Positions 16,054 to 25,290 are shown, counted from the first letter of the stretch. The stretch is 64,000 bases of DNA from Enterovibrio norvegicus_B (GCF_002876705.1 NZ_MDAG01000022.1:55578-119577), one strand, 5' to 3'. Notes: generated by a model from the letters alone, not told the origin. Program-made: numbers and translations.

Positions 16054-18621
16054 TTATCCGCTAATGGCTTTTAGCATGTAAAGCGCATCGAGTGCCTGAC
16101 GAGGTGTTAGGTTGTCTGGGTCAATGTCAGCAAACGCTTTTTCCATCTCGCTCAATTCTGGCAGCAATGAAAGTTGCGTTGCAGGTACATGGCTTTGCTC
16201 ACCGGTTACGACTTCATGCCCGCTTGCTTCAAGCTGACGAAGTTTGTTCTTCGCACGCTGAATGACGGTTTTCGGTACACCGGCTAAACTTGCCACTGCA
16301 AGACCATATGATTTGCTTGCTGCACCTTCTTGAACGGCATGCATGAAAGCAATCTCATCGCCGTGCTCAACGGCATCTAAGTGGACGTTGACTAGGCCAT
16401 CAACCTGACCCGATAACTCTGTGAGTTCAAAGTAGTGAGTGGCGAATAACGTCATGGCTTTGAGTCTTTCAGCCAACCATTCTGCACTTGCCCATGCTAA
16501 CGAAAGACCATCATAAGTACTGGTACCCCGACCAATTTCATCCATCAATACCAAACTGTTTTCTGTGGCGTTGTGAAGGATGCTTGCTGTCTCGGTCATT
16601 TCAACCATAAAGGTCGAGCGACCAGAAGCGAGATCGTCTGATGCGCCAATACGTGTGAAGATGCGATCAACGGGCCCCATGGTGACGGATTCCGCTGGTA
16701 CATAAGAACCAATATGCGCCAATAGGGTAATCAGCGCCGTTTGACGCATATATGTCGATTTACCCCCCATGTTAGGGCCTGTAATGATCAACATACGGCG
16801 ACGTGGATGCAGCACCGTTGGGTTGGCAATGAAAGGTGCATCGAGCACTTGTTCAACAACAGGGTGACGACCGCCAGCAATGTCGATTCCACGCGTGTCT
16901 GTCAGTGTTGGACGGCAGTAGTTCAACGTCTCAGCACGTTCAGCAAGGTTAGCAAGCACATCCATTGACGAAAGAGCATCAGCAGCACGTTGCAACGTTT
17001 CTAAATGCGGAAGTAATTGGTCGAACAGCTCTTCCCACAGCTTTTTCTCGAGTGCGAGGGCTTTTGACTTGGAATTGAGGACTTTGTCTTCATGCTCTTT
17101 CAATTCAGGGATGATGTAGCGTTCCGCATTTTTCAGTGTCTGACGACGAACATAATATGGCGGTACAAGGTGACTTTGTCCGCGACTGACTTGAATAAAG
17201 AAGCCATGAACCTGATTGAAGCCGACCTTTAAGGTGTCGATGTCATGACGCTCTCGCTCACGCTTTTCAAGCTCATCAAGGTAACGGGTTGCACCATCCG
17301 CAAGTTCACGCCATTCATCCAGCTCTGCGTTATACCCTGGGGCGATAACGCCTCCGTCTCTGATTACAACGGGTGGTGCTTCAACCACGGCACGCTCAAG
17401 CAACGCCGTCAGTTCTGGCATGGGCGTGGCGGCTTGTTTTAGCGGGATGATCGCATTATCTGTCAGTTCATCGAGCAGTGTTTCTATGTCTGGCAACTGT
17501 TGCAAGGCACCACGTAATCTTGCCATGTCGCGAGGGCGTGCAGAGCGAAGCGCCAAACGCGCCAAAATACGCTCCATGTCACCCACTGGGCGAAGAGTGG
17601 CGGCAAGTTCAACATAGAGGCCCGAATCTTTCAGCGCTGTAATCGCATCGAGTCGGTCATTCACCATCTCGATGTTTCTGATGGGTTGATGCAACCAGCG
17701 TTTAAGCAGGCGGCTGCCCATGGCGGTGGTGGTTTTATCGAGGACGGATGCCAAGGTGTTCTCTAAACCGCCAGAAAGGTTTTGAGTCAGTTCGAGGTTG
17801 CGTCGCGTCGCGGCATCTAAGATCACCGATTGATCTTTGTTTTCTTTTACCAAAGAACGAATGTGTGGCAGGGCAGTGCGCTGGGTGTCTTTGATGTATT
17901 GCATCAAGCAACCCGCAGCAGCTAAACCTAAACTACAATCTTCAACACCAAAACCCACTAAGTCTCGCGTGCCAAACTGTTGATTAAGTTGCTGCTTTGC
18001 GGTGTCGAGGTCGAATTCCCAAATGGGACGACGACGACTCCCTTTGCTCATCTCTGTCAGTGTATGGTGCGTGAAATCTTCTGGATAAAGTAACTCGGCA
18101 GGGCGAGTACGTTGCAGTTCCGCGGCCATTTCTTCTTCGGTTGAAGGTTCACTCAATAGAAAACGACCAGAGGTGATATCTAGCGTGGCGTAACCAAAAC
18201 GATCACCGCGAGAGAAAACTGCAGCCAGCAAGTTATCGACGCGTTCATTCAATAACGCTTCATCAGAGACCGTGCCCGGCGTGATAATACGGACAACCTG
18301 ACGCTCAACTGGGCCTTTGCTGGTGGCAGGATCGCCAATTTGTTCACAAATCGCGGCGGATTCTCCAAGCTGAACCAGACGTGCGAGGTACCCTTCGACA
18401 GAATGGTAGGGTACGCCAGCCATCGGAATAGGCTCACCTGCAGACGCGCCGCGTTTCGTGAGTGAGATATCGAGTAATTGCGATGCGCGTTTTGCGTCGT
18501 CATAGAAAAGCTCGTAGAAATCACCCATCCGATAGAAGAGAAGCTCTTCTGGATGTTGCGCTTTTAGTTTGTGATATTGCTGCATCATCGGAGTGTGATT
18601 TGCTGTTGCTTGTTCTGTCAC
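16054..18621 (-). CDS. mutS: DNA mismatch repair protein MutS
   Basis: 855-aa mismatch-recognition ATPase. The N-terminal mismatch-binding loop includes MGDFYELFYDDAKRA (the Phe-X-Glu motif). The lever and clamp domains follow, then the ATPase with Walker A TGPNMGGKSTYMRQTALI (around residue 615), DEIGRGTSTYDG and the C-terminal tetramerisation tail. The length equals that of E. coli MutS (853 aa). It is convergent with rpoS and divergent from pncC. Confidence 0.97.
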   Translation of the reverse strand: MTEQATANHTPMMQQYHKLKAQHPEELLFYRMGDFYELFYDDAKRASQLLDISLTKRGASAGEPIPMAGVPYHSVEGYLARLVQLGESAAICEQIGDPATSKGPVERQVVRIITPGTVSDEALLNERVDNLLAAVFSRGDRFGYATLDITSGRFLLSEPSTEEEMAAELQRTRPAELLYPEDFTHHTLTEMSKGSRRRPIWEFDLDTAKQQLNQQFGTRDLVGFGVEDCSLGLAAAGCLMQYIKDTQRTALPHIRSLVKENKDQSVILDAATRRNLELTQNLSGGLENTLASVLDKTTTAMGSRLLKRWLHQPIRNIEMVNDRLDAITALKDSGLYVELAATLRPVGDMERILARLALRSARPRDMARLRGALQQLPDIETLLDELTDNAIIPLKQAATPMPELTALLERAVVEAPPVVIRDGGVIAPGYNAELDEWRELADGATRYLDELEKRERERHDIDTLKVGFNQVHGFFIQVSRGQSHLVPPYYVRRQTLKNAERYIIPELKEHEDKVLNSKSKALALEKKLWEELFDQLLPHLETLQRAADALSSMDVLANLAERAETLNYCRPTLTDTRGIDIAGGRHPVVEQVLDAPFIANPTVLHPRRRMLIITGPNMGGKSTYMRQTALITLLAHIGSYVPAESVTMGPVDRIFTRIGASDDLASGRSTFMVEMTETASILHNATENSLVLMDEIGRGTSTYDGLSLAWASAEWLAERLKAMTLFATHYFELTELSGQVDGLVNVHLDAVEHGDEIAFMHAVQEGAASKSYGLAVASLAGVPKTVIQRAKNKLRQLEASGHEVVTGEQSHVPATQLSLLPELSEMEKAFADIDPDNLTPRQALDALYMLKAISG

Positions 18622-18739
18622 GGTTTGGCCTGCAAAATTACAAAGGATAGAGATTAGGTAATAAGGATACGTGAATCGCTGCGAAGCGGTAAAGTATACT
18701 TATTGCGATGGCGAGCAAATGAGGCCAATAGAGGGAACG

Positions 18740-19228
18740 ATGGAGCAATTAATTAAACTGGCGACGCAGGTTGGTGAGCGACTGAAAGCTTCCGGCGAGA
18801 CGGTGACCACGGCGGAATCTTGCACGGGTGGCGGTATCTCATATTTTTTGACAGAAGTGGCGGGAAGCTCCGCATGGTTCGAGCGCGCATTTGTTACCTA
18901 CAGCAATGATGCCAAACATGAACTGGTCGGCGTAAAGCAAGAAACGTTAGCGGCACACGGTGCGGTGAGTGAAGAGGTTGTCGCTGAAATGGCGGCAGGT
19001 GCATTGAAAGCGGCAAACGCAGATTATGCCTTGGCCGTGAGTGGTATTGCTGGCCCTACCGGTGGAAGTGACGATAAGCCCGTTGGCTTAGTCTGCTTTG
19101 GTTGGGCGACAAAATTAGGGGTTGTGACTGAAACCTGTTTGTTTGACGGAGACAGGCATGTCATTCGTTTCAATACTATCGCCCATAGCTTATGTCGTTT
19201 GCAGTCTTATTTAGAAAGCCAAAAATAA
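18740..19228 (+). CDS. pncC: Nicotinamide-nucleotide amidase (CinA C-terminal family)
   Basis: 162-aa single-domain enzyme that deamidates NMN to nicotinate mononucleotide, feeding NAD salvage. The catalytic block TVTTAESCTGGGISYFLTEV is near the N-terminus, and ALAVSGIAGPTGGSDDKPVG is the second family motif. The ATG at 18740 follows GAGGGA; an upstream in-frame ATG at 18671 would add 23 residues with no family match. It lies directly upstream of recA, as in many gammaproteobacteria. Confidence 0.92.
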   Translation: MEQLIKLATQVGERLKASGETVTTAESCTGGGISYFLTEVAGSSAWFERAFVTYSNDAKHELVGVKQETLAAHGAVSEEVVAEMAAGALKAANADYALAVSGIAGPTGGSDDKPVGLVCFGWATKLGVVTETCLFDGDRHVIRFNTIAHSLCRLQSYLESQK

Positions 19229-19268
19229 GAGCGGTGACACGAAAGGAAAGAAAAAGTTTGCACAGGGC

Positions 19269-19296
19269 TAGACACTGTATAAATGGACAGTATACT
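19269..19296 (+). promoter_or_regulatory. recA promoter with LexA (SOS) box
   Basis: The 16-bp CTGT-N8-ACAG box is at 19275-19290. It lies exactly between a TAGACA -35 (19269-19274) and a TATACT -10 (19291-19296), the same geometry as the E. coli recA promoter. LexA bound here would block polymerase; SOS induction is inferred. Confidence 0.9.
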
Positions 19297-19352
19297 TAGC
19301 AGCAATTGATGAACAGTTATCTGAACGAATATTGCTTCCGTTGGAGAATCAA

Positions 19353-20402
19353 ATGGACGACAACAAACAGAAGGCGCTTGCCGCGGCCCTAGGCCAAATT
19401 GAAAAACAATTCGGTAAAGGATCGATCATGCGTCTAGGCGATGATCGCACCATGGACATTGAAACAGTATCAACTGGCTCTTTGTCACTGGATATCGCGT
19501 TGGGAGCGGGTGGCTTGCCATTCGGTCGTATTGTTGAAATCTATGGCCCTGAGTCTTCAGGTAAAACAACCCTGACACTTCAAGTGGTCGCGGAAGCACA
19601 AAAAGCAGGTAAAACCTGTGCGTTTATCGATGCGGAGCACGCACTAGACCCTGTTTATGCGCGTAAGCTAGGCGTTGATATCGATAACCTTCTTGTTTCT
19701 CAGCCTGACACCGGTGAGCAAGCGCTTGAAATCGCAGATGCACTGACACGTTCAGGTGCAGTTGACGTTATCATCATTGACTCCGTCGCGGCTTTGACGC
19801 CAAAAGCGGAAATCGAAGGTGAGATGGGCGACTCTCACATGGGTCTGCAAGCACGTATGCTTTCTCAAGCAATGCGTAAGCTGACTGCGAATATCAAAAA
19901 CAGCAACACACTAATGATCTTCATTAACCAAATCCGTATGAAGATTGGTGTGATGTTCGGTAACCCTGAAACCACCACAGGTGGTAACGCGCTGAAATTC
20001 TACGCGTCAGTTCGTCTTGATATTCGCCGTATCGGTTCTATCAAAGAAGGCGACGAGATAGTAGGTAACGACACGCGTGTTAAAGTGGTGAAGAACAAGA
20101 TTGCTGCACCGTTTAAACAAGCAGAATTCCAAATCATGTACGGTGAAGGTATCAACCTTTATGGTGAACTGATTGACTTGGGCGTTAAGCACAAGTTAGT
20201 TGAGAAAGCCGGTGCATGGTATAGCTACAACGGCGACAAGATTGGCCAAGGTAAAGCGAACTCTTGTAAGTTCCTGAAAGAAAACCAGCACCTAGCCAAA
20301 GAGCTTGATAAGACACTGCGCGACATGTTGCTACAAAGCGCAACGTTGAGCGAAGAAGACGCGAAAAATAAAGAAGAGCAGCCAGAAGGCGAAGCGTTCT
20401 GA
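19353..20402 (+). CDS. recA: Recombinase RecA
   Basis: 349-aa strand-exchange ATPase and SOS co-protease. Walker A GPESSGKTTLTLQ starts at residue 65, Walker B region VDVIIIDSVAALTPKAEIEGE and loop L2 region FINQIRMKIGVMFGNPET follow, and the tail is acidic. The ATG at 19353 is preceded by GGAG and gives the standard start MDDNKQKALAAALGQIEKQF. It is transcribed from the LexA-controlled promoter just upstream, with recX following directly. Confidence 0.98.
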   Translation: MDDNKQKALAAALGQIEKQFGKGSIMRLGDDRTMDIETVSTGSLSLDIALGAGGLPFGRIVEIYGPESSGKTTLTLQVVAEAQKAGKTCAFIDAEHALDPVYARKLGVDIDNLLVSQPDTGEQALEIADALTRSGAVDVIIIDSVAALTPKAEIEGEMGDSHMGLQARMLSQAMRKLTANIKNSNTLMIFINQIRMKIGVMFGNPETTTGGNALKFYASVRLDIRRIGSIKEGDEIVGNDTRVKVVKNKIAAPFKQAEFQIMYGEGINLYGELIDLGVKHKLVEKAGAWYSYNGDKIGQGKANSCKFLKENQHLAKELDKTLRDMLLQSATLSEEDAKNKEEQPEGEAF

Positions 20403-20425
20403 GTTTAACTGCACGAGAAAAAGCG

Positions 20426-20851
20426 GTGGGCCTGTTGGCCCGCCGTGACCATTCAGAACTGGAGCTACGTCAGAAATTGGCGCAGAAACAGTACCCGCCT
20501 GAAGACATTGATACCGCCATAGAGCACTGCTTTTATCATGGTTGGATCGATGACAAACGTTTCGCAGAGAGTATGCTTCGGCAAGGTGTTCTAAAAGGAC
20601 ATGGCTGGCAGCGCATTTGCTTTGATGCAAAACGAAAAGGCATTTCAACGCCGCTATTAGAAACCGCACAAGAAAATCAACAACACGATTGGTACGCGCT
20701 TGCGAAAGAGTTGGCGGTGCGTCGGTTTGGTGATTATGACGGTGTCTTACCGGAAGCAGACTTCAAACAACGTTCAAAGTGGATGCGTTACTTACAAAGT
20801 CGCGGATTTAACTTCGACCAAATTAACTACGCGTTATCCTCTTCTGACTGA
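20426..20851 (+). CDS. recX: Regulatory protein RecX
   Basis: RecX binds RecA filaments and limits RecA activity. Seen: GLLARRDHSELELRQKL (N-terminal three-helix repeat), CFYHGWIDDKRFAESMLR and the C-terminal MRYLQSRGFNFDQINYAL, spanning the usual three repeats. Starting at GTG 20426 gives 141 aa. The family-conserved residues LTAREKAV directly upstream (from 20405) are in the same frame and are lost with this start. A CTG at 20399, overlapping the recA stop and preceded by AGAAGG, would restore them. The true start is therefore uncertain. Confidence 0.88.
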   Translation: MGLLARRDHSELELRQKLAQKQYPPEDIDTAIEHCFYHGWIDDKRFAESMLRQGVLKGHGWQRICFDAKRKGISTPLLETAQENQQHDWYALAKELAVRRFGDYDGVLPEADFKQRSKWMRYLQSRGFNFDQINYALSSSD

Positions 20852-21027
20852 CTTCTCTATCAATAAACGCAAAAAACTACCCTGACAGCGCCTTACACGA
20901 CGCGCAAACTTCTCTCCGCCTCTTTTCGCAACTGGTCAGGTTGTTTACAATGGCTCTCAACTGACTCTAGTCAATCGCACCGAAAGCGATTTAGTTGCTA
21001 CTACAACCCCAATTTCAGGATTAGCCA

Positions 21028-23610
21028 ATGTACATGAGCACCGACGAGATCCGCACAGCGTATCTTGAATTCTTTGAAAGCAAAGGGCACCAGATCGTGC
21101 CTAGCTCATCGCTTGTACCTGCAAACGACCCGACGCTGTTGTTTACAAACGCAGGTATGAACCAGTTTAAAGATTGCTTCCTTGGTGCTGAAAAACGCGC
21201 CTATACGCGTGCAACTTCAGCACAACGCTGTGTACGTGCCGGTGGTAAGCATAACGACCTGGAAAACGTGGGCTTCACTGCCCGTCACCACACTTTCTTT
21301 GAAATGCTGGGTAACTTCAGCTTCGGTGACTACTTCAAAGAAGATGCTATCAACTACGCTTGGGAATTTCTGACTGACGTTTTGAAACTACCAAAAGAAA
21401 AACTGATGGTAACGGTTTACGAAACGGATGATGAAGCCTTCGCGCTTTGGAATGAAAAAATTGGCATTCCAGCAGACCGTATTGTGCGCATTGGCGATAA
21501 AGAAGGTGGTAAACCTTTTGAGTCAGATAACTTCTGGCAAATGGGTGACACGGGTCCATGTGGTCCATGTACTGAAATCTTCTATGATCACGGCGATCAC
21601 ATCTGGGGTGGTCCTCCAGGCTCACCAGAAGAAGATGGCGATCGTTACATCGAGATCTGGAACAACGTATTCATGCAGTTCAACCGTCAAGCCGATGGCA
21701 CGATGGAACCACTGCCAAAGCCGTCCGTTGATACCGGTATGGGTATTGAACGTATTGCTGCAATCATGCAGGGCGTTCACTCAAACTACGAAATCGACAT
21801 CTTCCAAACGTTGATTAAATCAGCGGCGGACGTGATTGGCTATGATGATTTGTCTAACCAATCCCTGCGCGTTGTTGCTGACCACATTCGCTCTTGTGCG
21901 TTCTTAATTGTTGATGGTGTGATGCCGTCAAATGAAGGCCGTGGCTATGTACTGCGTCGTATCATTCGTCGTGCAGTTCGTCACGGAAACAAGCTTGGCG
22001 CGAAAGGTTCTTACTTCTACAAGCTTGTTGGTCCATTGGCAGAGATCATGGGTACCGCTGGCGAAGAGTTGAAGAAACAGCAAGCATTGGTTGAGAAAGT
22101 GATAAAGATTGAAGAAGAGAACTTCGGTCGTACACTTGAGCGCGGCATGGCCATGCTTAATGAAGCACTTGAAAACTTGGAAGGCGATGTGCTTGATGGC
22201 GAAACCGTCTTTAAGCTTTACGATACATACGGCTTCCCAGCGGATCTGACCAACGACGTTGCTCGTGAGCGCAATTTGTCGATTGATGAAGAAGGCTTTG
22301 AAGTTGCGATGGAAGCACAGCGTCAGCGTGCGCGCGAAGCTGGCCAATTTGGTACTGACTACAACGCGGTTATCAAAGTAGACAACAGTTCTGCGTTTAC
22401 CGGTTACGGCGAAACGCAAGGTAACGGCCTTATTACCGATATCTTTGTTGACGGCATGTCGACCGAAGCGCTTGCGACGTCTGACGAAGCGGTCATCATT
22501 CTTGACCAAACACCATTCTATGCAGAATCAGGTGGTCAGTGTGGTGATGCCGGTTTCCTAATGACGGAAGCGGGTAAGTTCGAGGTTGTCGACACGCAAA
22601 AGTACGGATCAGCGATCGGCCACCGCGGTAAGTTGGTAGACGGTACCTTGTCTGTTGGCGATAACGTTGACGCGAAAGTGAATGCTGAGCGTCGCCAAGC
22701 GATTGCGCTGAACCACTCAGCAACGCACTTGTTGCATGAAGCACTGCGCATTATTCTCGGTGACCACGTTCAACAGAAAGGATCTTTGGTGCGTGCTGAA
22801 GGTCTACGCTTTGACTTCTCTCACCTTGAAGCAGTGAAAGCTGAAGAGCTACGTGCCGTTGAGAAAATGGTGAACGAGCAAATTCGTCTTAACCATGATG
22901 TGTCGACTGAGCTGATGGGCATTGACGCTGCGAAAGCAAAAGGCGCAATGGCACTGTTTGGTGAGAAATATGACGATGAAGTTCGCGTATTGACCATGGG
23001 CGATTTCTCTATTGAACTTTGTGGTGGTACTCACGCAAACCGCACTGGCGATATTGGTATGTTGAAACTGACGTCTGAAGGCGGTATCGCAGCGGGTGTA
23101 CGTCGTATCGAAGCGGTTACTGGCCAAGGCGCAGAAGAAGCGTTCTACCGTCAGCAGCGAGAGTTCTCACAAAAGGTAAGCGAATCTCAAACCCGTGCGA
23201 AAGCACTGGAGAAAGAAATTCAGCAGCTGAAAGAGAAACTCGCAGCACAAGAGAGCGCAAGCCTCATCAATAACGTGACTGAAATCAATGGCGTTAAAGT
23301 GCTTATCAGCAAGCTTGATGGCGCTGATAGCAAAGCACTTCGCACCATGGTTGATGACCTGAAAAACCAAATGGGTAGCGGTGTTGTTTTCCTTGGTAAC
23401 GTTGCAGATGACAAAGTGGCGTTAATTGCGGGTGTGACTAAAGACCTGATTGGCAAGGTGAAAGCCGGCGAATTGGTGAACATGGTTGCTCAGCAAGTGG
23501 GTGGTAAGGGCGGTGGTCGTCCTGATATGGCACAAGCAGGCGGCAGTGATGCAGCGGCATTGCCAAACGCACTTGAATCTGTGACGCCTTGGCTGGCGGA
23601 GCGCTTGTAA
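21028..23610 (+). CDS. alaS: Alanyl-tRNA synthetase
   Basis: 860-aa class II synthetase that charges tRNA-Ala. Class II core at the N-terminus (TSAQRCVRAGGKHNDLENVG, RHHTFFEMLGNFSFGDYF). The editing domain has the HxxxH zinc motif in SATHLLHE and the CGGTH motif (ELCGGTHANRTGDIG). The C-terminal C-Ala part is preceded by a coiled coil (KALEKEIQQLKEKLA). ATG 21028 or ATG 21034 could be used. It lies between recX and csrA, as in E. coli. Confidence 0.98.
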   Translation: MYMSTDEIRTAYLEFFESKGHQIVPSSSLVPANDPTLLFTNAGMNQFKDCFLGAEKRAYTRATSAQRCVRAGGKHNDLENVGFTARHHTFFEMLGNFSFGDYFKEDAINYAWEFLTDVLKLPKEKLMVTVYETDDEAFALWNEKIGIPADRIVRIGDKEGGKPFESDNFWQMGDTGPCGPCTEIFYDHGDHIWGGPPGSPEEDGDRYIEIWNNVFMQFNRQADGTMEPLPKPSVDTGMGIERIAAIMQGVHSNYEIDIFQTLIKSAADVIGYDDLSNQSLRVVADHIRSCAFLIVDGVMPSNEGRGYVLRRIIRRAVRHGNKLGAKGSYFYKLVGPLAEIMGTAGEELKKQQALVEKVIKIEEENFGRTLERGMAMLNEALENLEGDVLDGETVFKLYDTYGFPADLTNDVARERNLSIDEEGFEVAMEAQRQRAREAGQFGTDYNAVIKVDNSSAFTGYGETQGNGLITDIFVDGMSTEALATSDEAVIILDQTPFYAESGGQCGDAGFLMTEAGKFEVVDTQKYGSAIGHRGKLVDGTLSVGDNVDAKVNAERRQAIALNHSATHLLHEALRIILGDHVQQKGSLVRAEGLRFDFSHLEAVKAEELRAVEKMVNEQIRLNHDVSTELMGIDAAKAKGAMALFGEKYDDEVRVLTMGDFSIELCGGTHANRTGDIGMLKLTSEGGIAAGVRRIEAVTGQGAEEAFYRQQREFSQKVSESQTRAKALEKEIQQLKEKLAAQESASLINNVTEINGVKVLISKLDGADSKALRTMVDDLKNQMGSGVVFLGNVADDKVALIAGVTKDLIGKVKAGELVNMVAQQVGGKGGGRPDMAQAGGSDAAALPNALESVTPWLAERL

Positions 23611-23650
23611 GCGCAAACGACTGCCTAAGGCAGCTGTAAACGATGTCATT

Positions 23651-23677
23651 AAGGGCCTCCATTGGAGGCCCTTTTTT
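23651..23677 (+). terminator. Terminator after alaS
   Basis: A 10-bp stem AAGGGCCTCC/GGAGGCCCTT with a tight loop, followed by T residues. Confidence 0.9.
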
Positions 23678-24090
23678 GTGATGCGTTTATTATTTGCACT
23701 TTGTTTCATTATCTGTATAGTGCATCGCCTTGACGTTTATAAGGTTTTAATTGAAACCTTATTCACCCGTTTTTAGCTCTATTGGATAACATTTCCTTAC
23801 CATTTGATGTGTGACACCGTGATCTTCTGGGCACAAGGGTCACATTGTCTGGATTGATTGTGCGAATTCTCATTGGCAAACTGGAGTTGGCCAAAGAAAT
23901 AAGCCATATTGAGAATCCAGACAGGCGTTGATTGTATTGGCGTAGCGCCTGTTAAAGGATGCTCGCAAGGAAGGAAAGTAGTTGTTAGTCCATCTCGGAG
24001 CTTGAGCTGCCGTATGAGTTTACTTCGTGCAGTAAGAAGACCAAACAGACTCAACTAGAAGAAAGTTGTAATTACTCAAGGAGTAGAAGA
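23678..24090 (+). promoter_or_regulatory. Long csrA upstream and leader region
   Basis: 413 bp without a gene. It holds a perfect 9-bp inverted repeat (ATAAGGTTT, 6-nt centre, AAACCTTAT) at 23739-23762 and a stem ACAGGCG/CGCCTGT at 23921-23952. GGA motifs, the core recognised by CsrA in RNA, are at 23957, 23969, 23973, 23997 and in the csrA ribosome site at 24080. Autogenous control of csrA by its product, as in E. coli, is a reasonable inference. Vibrio species usually have lysC here; no trace of it is seen. Confidence 0.5.
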
Positions 24091-24288
24091 ATGCTGATTT
24101 TGACTCGTCGCGTAGGTGAAACGCTGATGATTGGTGATGAAGTCACCGTGACTGTACTGGGCGTGAAGGGCAACCAAGTTCGCATCGGTGTAAACGCGCC
24201 GAAAGAGGTGTCTGTGCACCGTGAAGAGATCTACATGCGTATCCAAGCTGAAAAAGGTAACCCTGCACCAACAACAGGTAACTTTTAA
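24091..24288 (+). CDS. csrA: Carbon storage regulator CsrA
   Basis: 65-aa dimeric RNA-binding protein that controls translation and stability of many mRNAs by binding GGA motifs. The whole sequence matches the family: MLILTRRVGETLMIGDEVTV at the start and the RNA-binding VSVHREEIYMRIQAEK near the end. The ribosome site AAGGAG itself contains a GGA that CsrA could cover. The tRNA-Ser/Arg cluster follows downstream, as in E. coli. Confidence 0.98.
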   Translation: MLILTRRVGETLMIGDEVTVTVLGVKGNQVRIGVNAPKEVSVHREEIYMRIQAEKGNPAPTTGNF

Positions 24289-24312
24289 GCGACACGCAAA
24301 TGAAATTCCCTG

Positions 24313-24340
24313 AAGGCCGATCATTTTAATCGGCCTTTTT
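24313..24340 (+). terminator. Terminator after csrA
   Basis: Stem AAGGCCGAT/ATCGGCCTT with a 7-nt loop and a T tract. Confidence 0.88.
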
Positions 24341-24458
24341 GTTATCTTTAGATTGTTCATTTAAAAAGCAATTGAGGGAATTTCTAACCGATATCACTCA
24401 AGGTCGGTTGAGAAGTGTGCAAACACATCGTGAGTGCAGGTTTTTATAGATAAAGTGT

Positions 24459-24486
24459 TTGACATATTTCTGGCTCAAAGTAATAT
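24459..24486 (+). promoter_or_regulatory. Promoter of the Ser/Arg tRNA cluster
   Basis: Consensus -35 TTGACA (24459-24464), a 16-bp spacer and -10 TAATAT (24481-24486), about 16 bp before the first tRNA. It is the only strong promoter seen upstream of the array. Confidence 0.8.
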
Positions 24487-24501
24487 GTGCCTCCGCAAGA
24501 C

Positions 24502-24593
24502 GGTGAGGTGGCCGAGAGGCTGAAGGCGCTCCCCTGCTAAGGGAGTATACGGTTTATCCCGTATCGAGGGTTCGAATCCCTCCTTCACCGCCA
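24502..24593 (+). tRNA. tRNA-Ser (anticodon GCU)
   Basis: 92-nt class II tRNA with a long variable arm, loop CTGCTAA giving anticodon GCU (reads AGC/AGU), acceptor stem GGTGAGG/CTTCACC and encoded GCCA end. Identical to the copy at 24779-24870. Confidence 0.97.
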
Positions 24594-24652
24594 TTATTTT
24601 GTTGGTGGTTAGTGATAACAATCAACACGTTTTCTCTAGTAAAGAAAACACT

Positions 24653-24729
24653 GCGCGTGTAGCTCAGCTGGATAGAGTACCTGGCTACGAACCAGGCGGT
24701 CGGAGGTTCGAATCCTCCCACGCGCACCA
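24653..24729 (+). tRNA. tRNA-Arg (anticodon ACG), copy 1
   Basis: 77-nt tRNA with acceptor GCGCGTG/CACGCGC, anticodon loop CTACGAA (ACG, to be edited to ICG and read CGU/CGC/CGA), T loop TTCGAAT and encoded ACCA end. Confidence 0.97.
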
Positions 24730-24778
24730 TTTTAAAAAGTAATGAGTTGTTTGACTTATTATTGCACCAGATTTGTGC

Positions 24779-24870
24779 GGTGAGGTGGCCGAGAGGCTGA
24801 AGGCGCTCCCCTGCTAAGGGAGTATACGGTTTATCCCGTATCGAGGGTTCGAATCCCTCCTTCACCGCCA
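24779..24870 (+). tRNA. tRNA-Ser (anticodon GCU), second copy
   Basis: Sequence identical to the first Ser gene. Together with the following Arg gene it repeats the Ser-Arg pair. Confidence 0.97.
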
Positions 24871-24969
24871 TTCATTGCCACCACTGAATTTACCTGTAAG
24901 GTAATGTTCATTGGTGGCACTGTTCCTTTTATAGCTGAAGGAACGCTTTATGAAAGAAGAAAGCACTGT

Positions 24970-25046
24970 GCGCGTGTAGCTCAGCTGGATAGAGTACCTG
25001 GCTACGAACCAGGCGGTCGGAGGTTCGAATCCTCCCACGCGCACCA
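24970..25046 (+). tRNA. tRNA-Arg (anticodon ACG), copy 2
   Basis: Same sequence as copy 1; first unit of the 122-bp tandem array. Confidence 0.97.
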
Positions 25047-25091
25047 CTATTTAAACGATAAGCTCCAAGCTTGTTGTGTAACACTGAAAAT

Positions 25092-25168
25092 GCGCGTGTA
25101 GCTCAGCTGGATAGAGTACCTGGCTACGAACCAGGCGGTCGGAGGTTCGAATCCTCCCACGCGCACCA
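25092..25168 (+). tRNA. tRNA-Arg (anticodon ACG), copy 3
   Basis: Same sequence as copy 1; starts 122 bp after copy 2. Confidence 0.97.
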
Positions 25169-25213
25169 TGCTTTAAACAATAAGCTCCAAGCTTGTTGTG
25201 TAACACCGAAAAT

Positions 25214-25290
25214 GCGCGTGTAGCTCAGCTGGATAGAGTACCTGGCTACGAACCAGGCGGTCGGAGGTTCGAATCCTCCCACGCGCACCA
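25214..25290 (+). tRNA. tRNA-Arg (anticodon ACG), copy 4
   Basis: Same sequence as copy 1; starts 122 bp after copy 3. Confidence 0.97.

Noticed and set aside
21928..22509. 193-codon leftward open frame inside alaS
   Set aside because: Antisense shadow of the alaS coding frame, with no recognisable protein content.
23678..24090. Possible lysine riboswitch or lysC remnant before csrA
   Set aside because: I could not find the conserved L-box core or aspartokinase motifs; the stems present are better read as csrA leader features.
24554..25047. Leftward open frames with GFEPPTAWFVARYSIQLSYTR-like products
   Set aside because: These are antisense readings of the tRNA-Arg and tRNA-Ser genes, a familiar false gene call.
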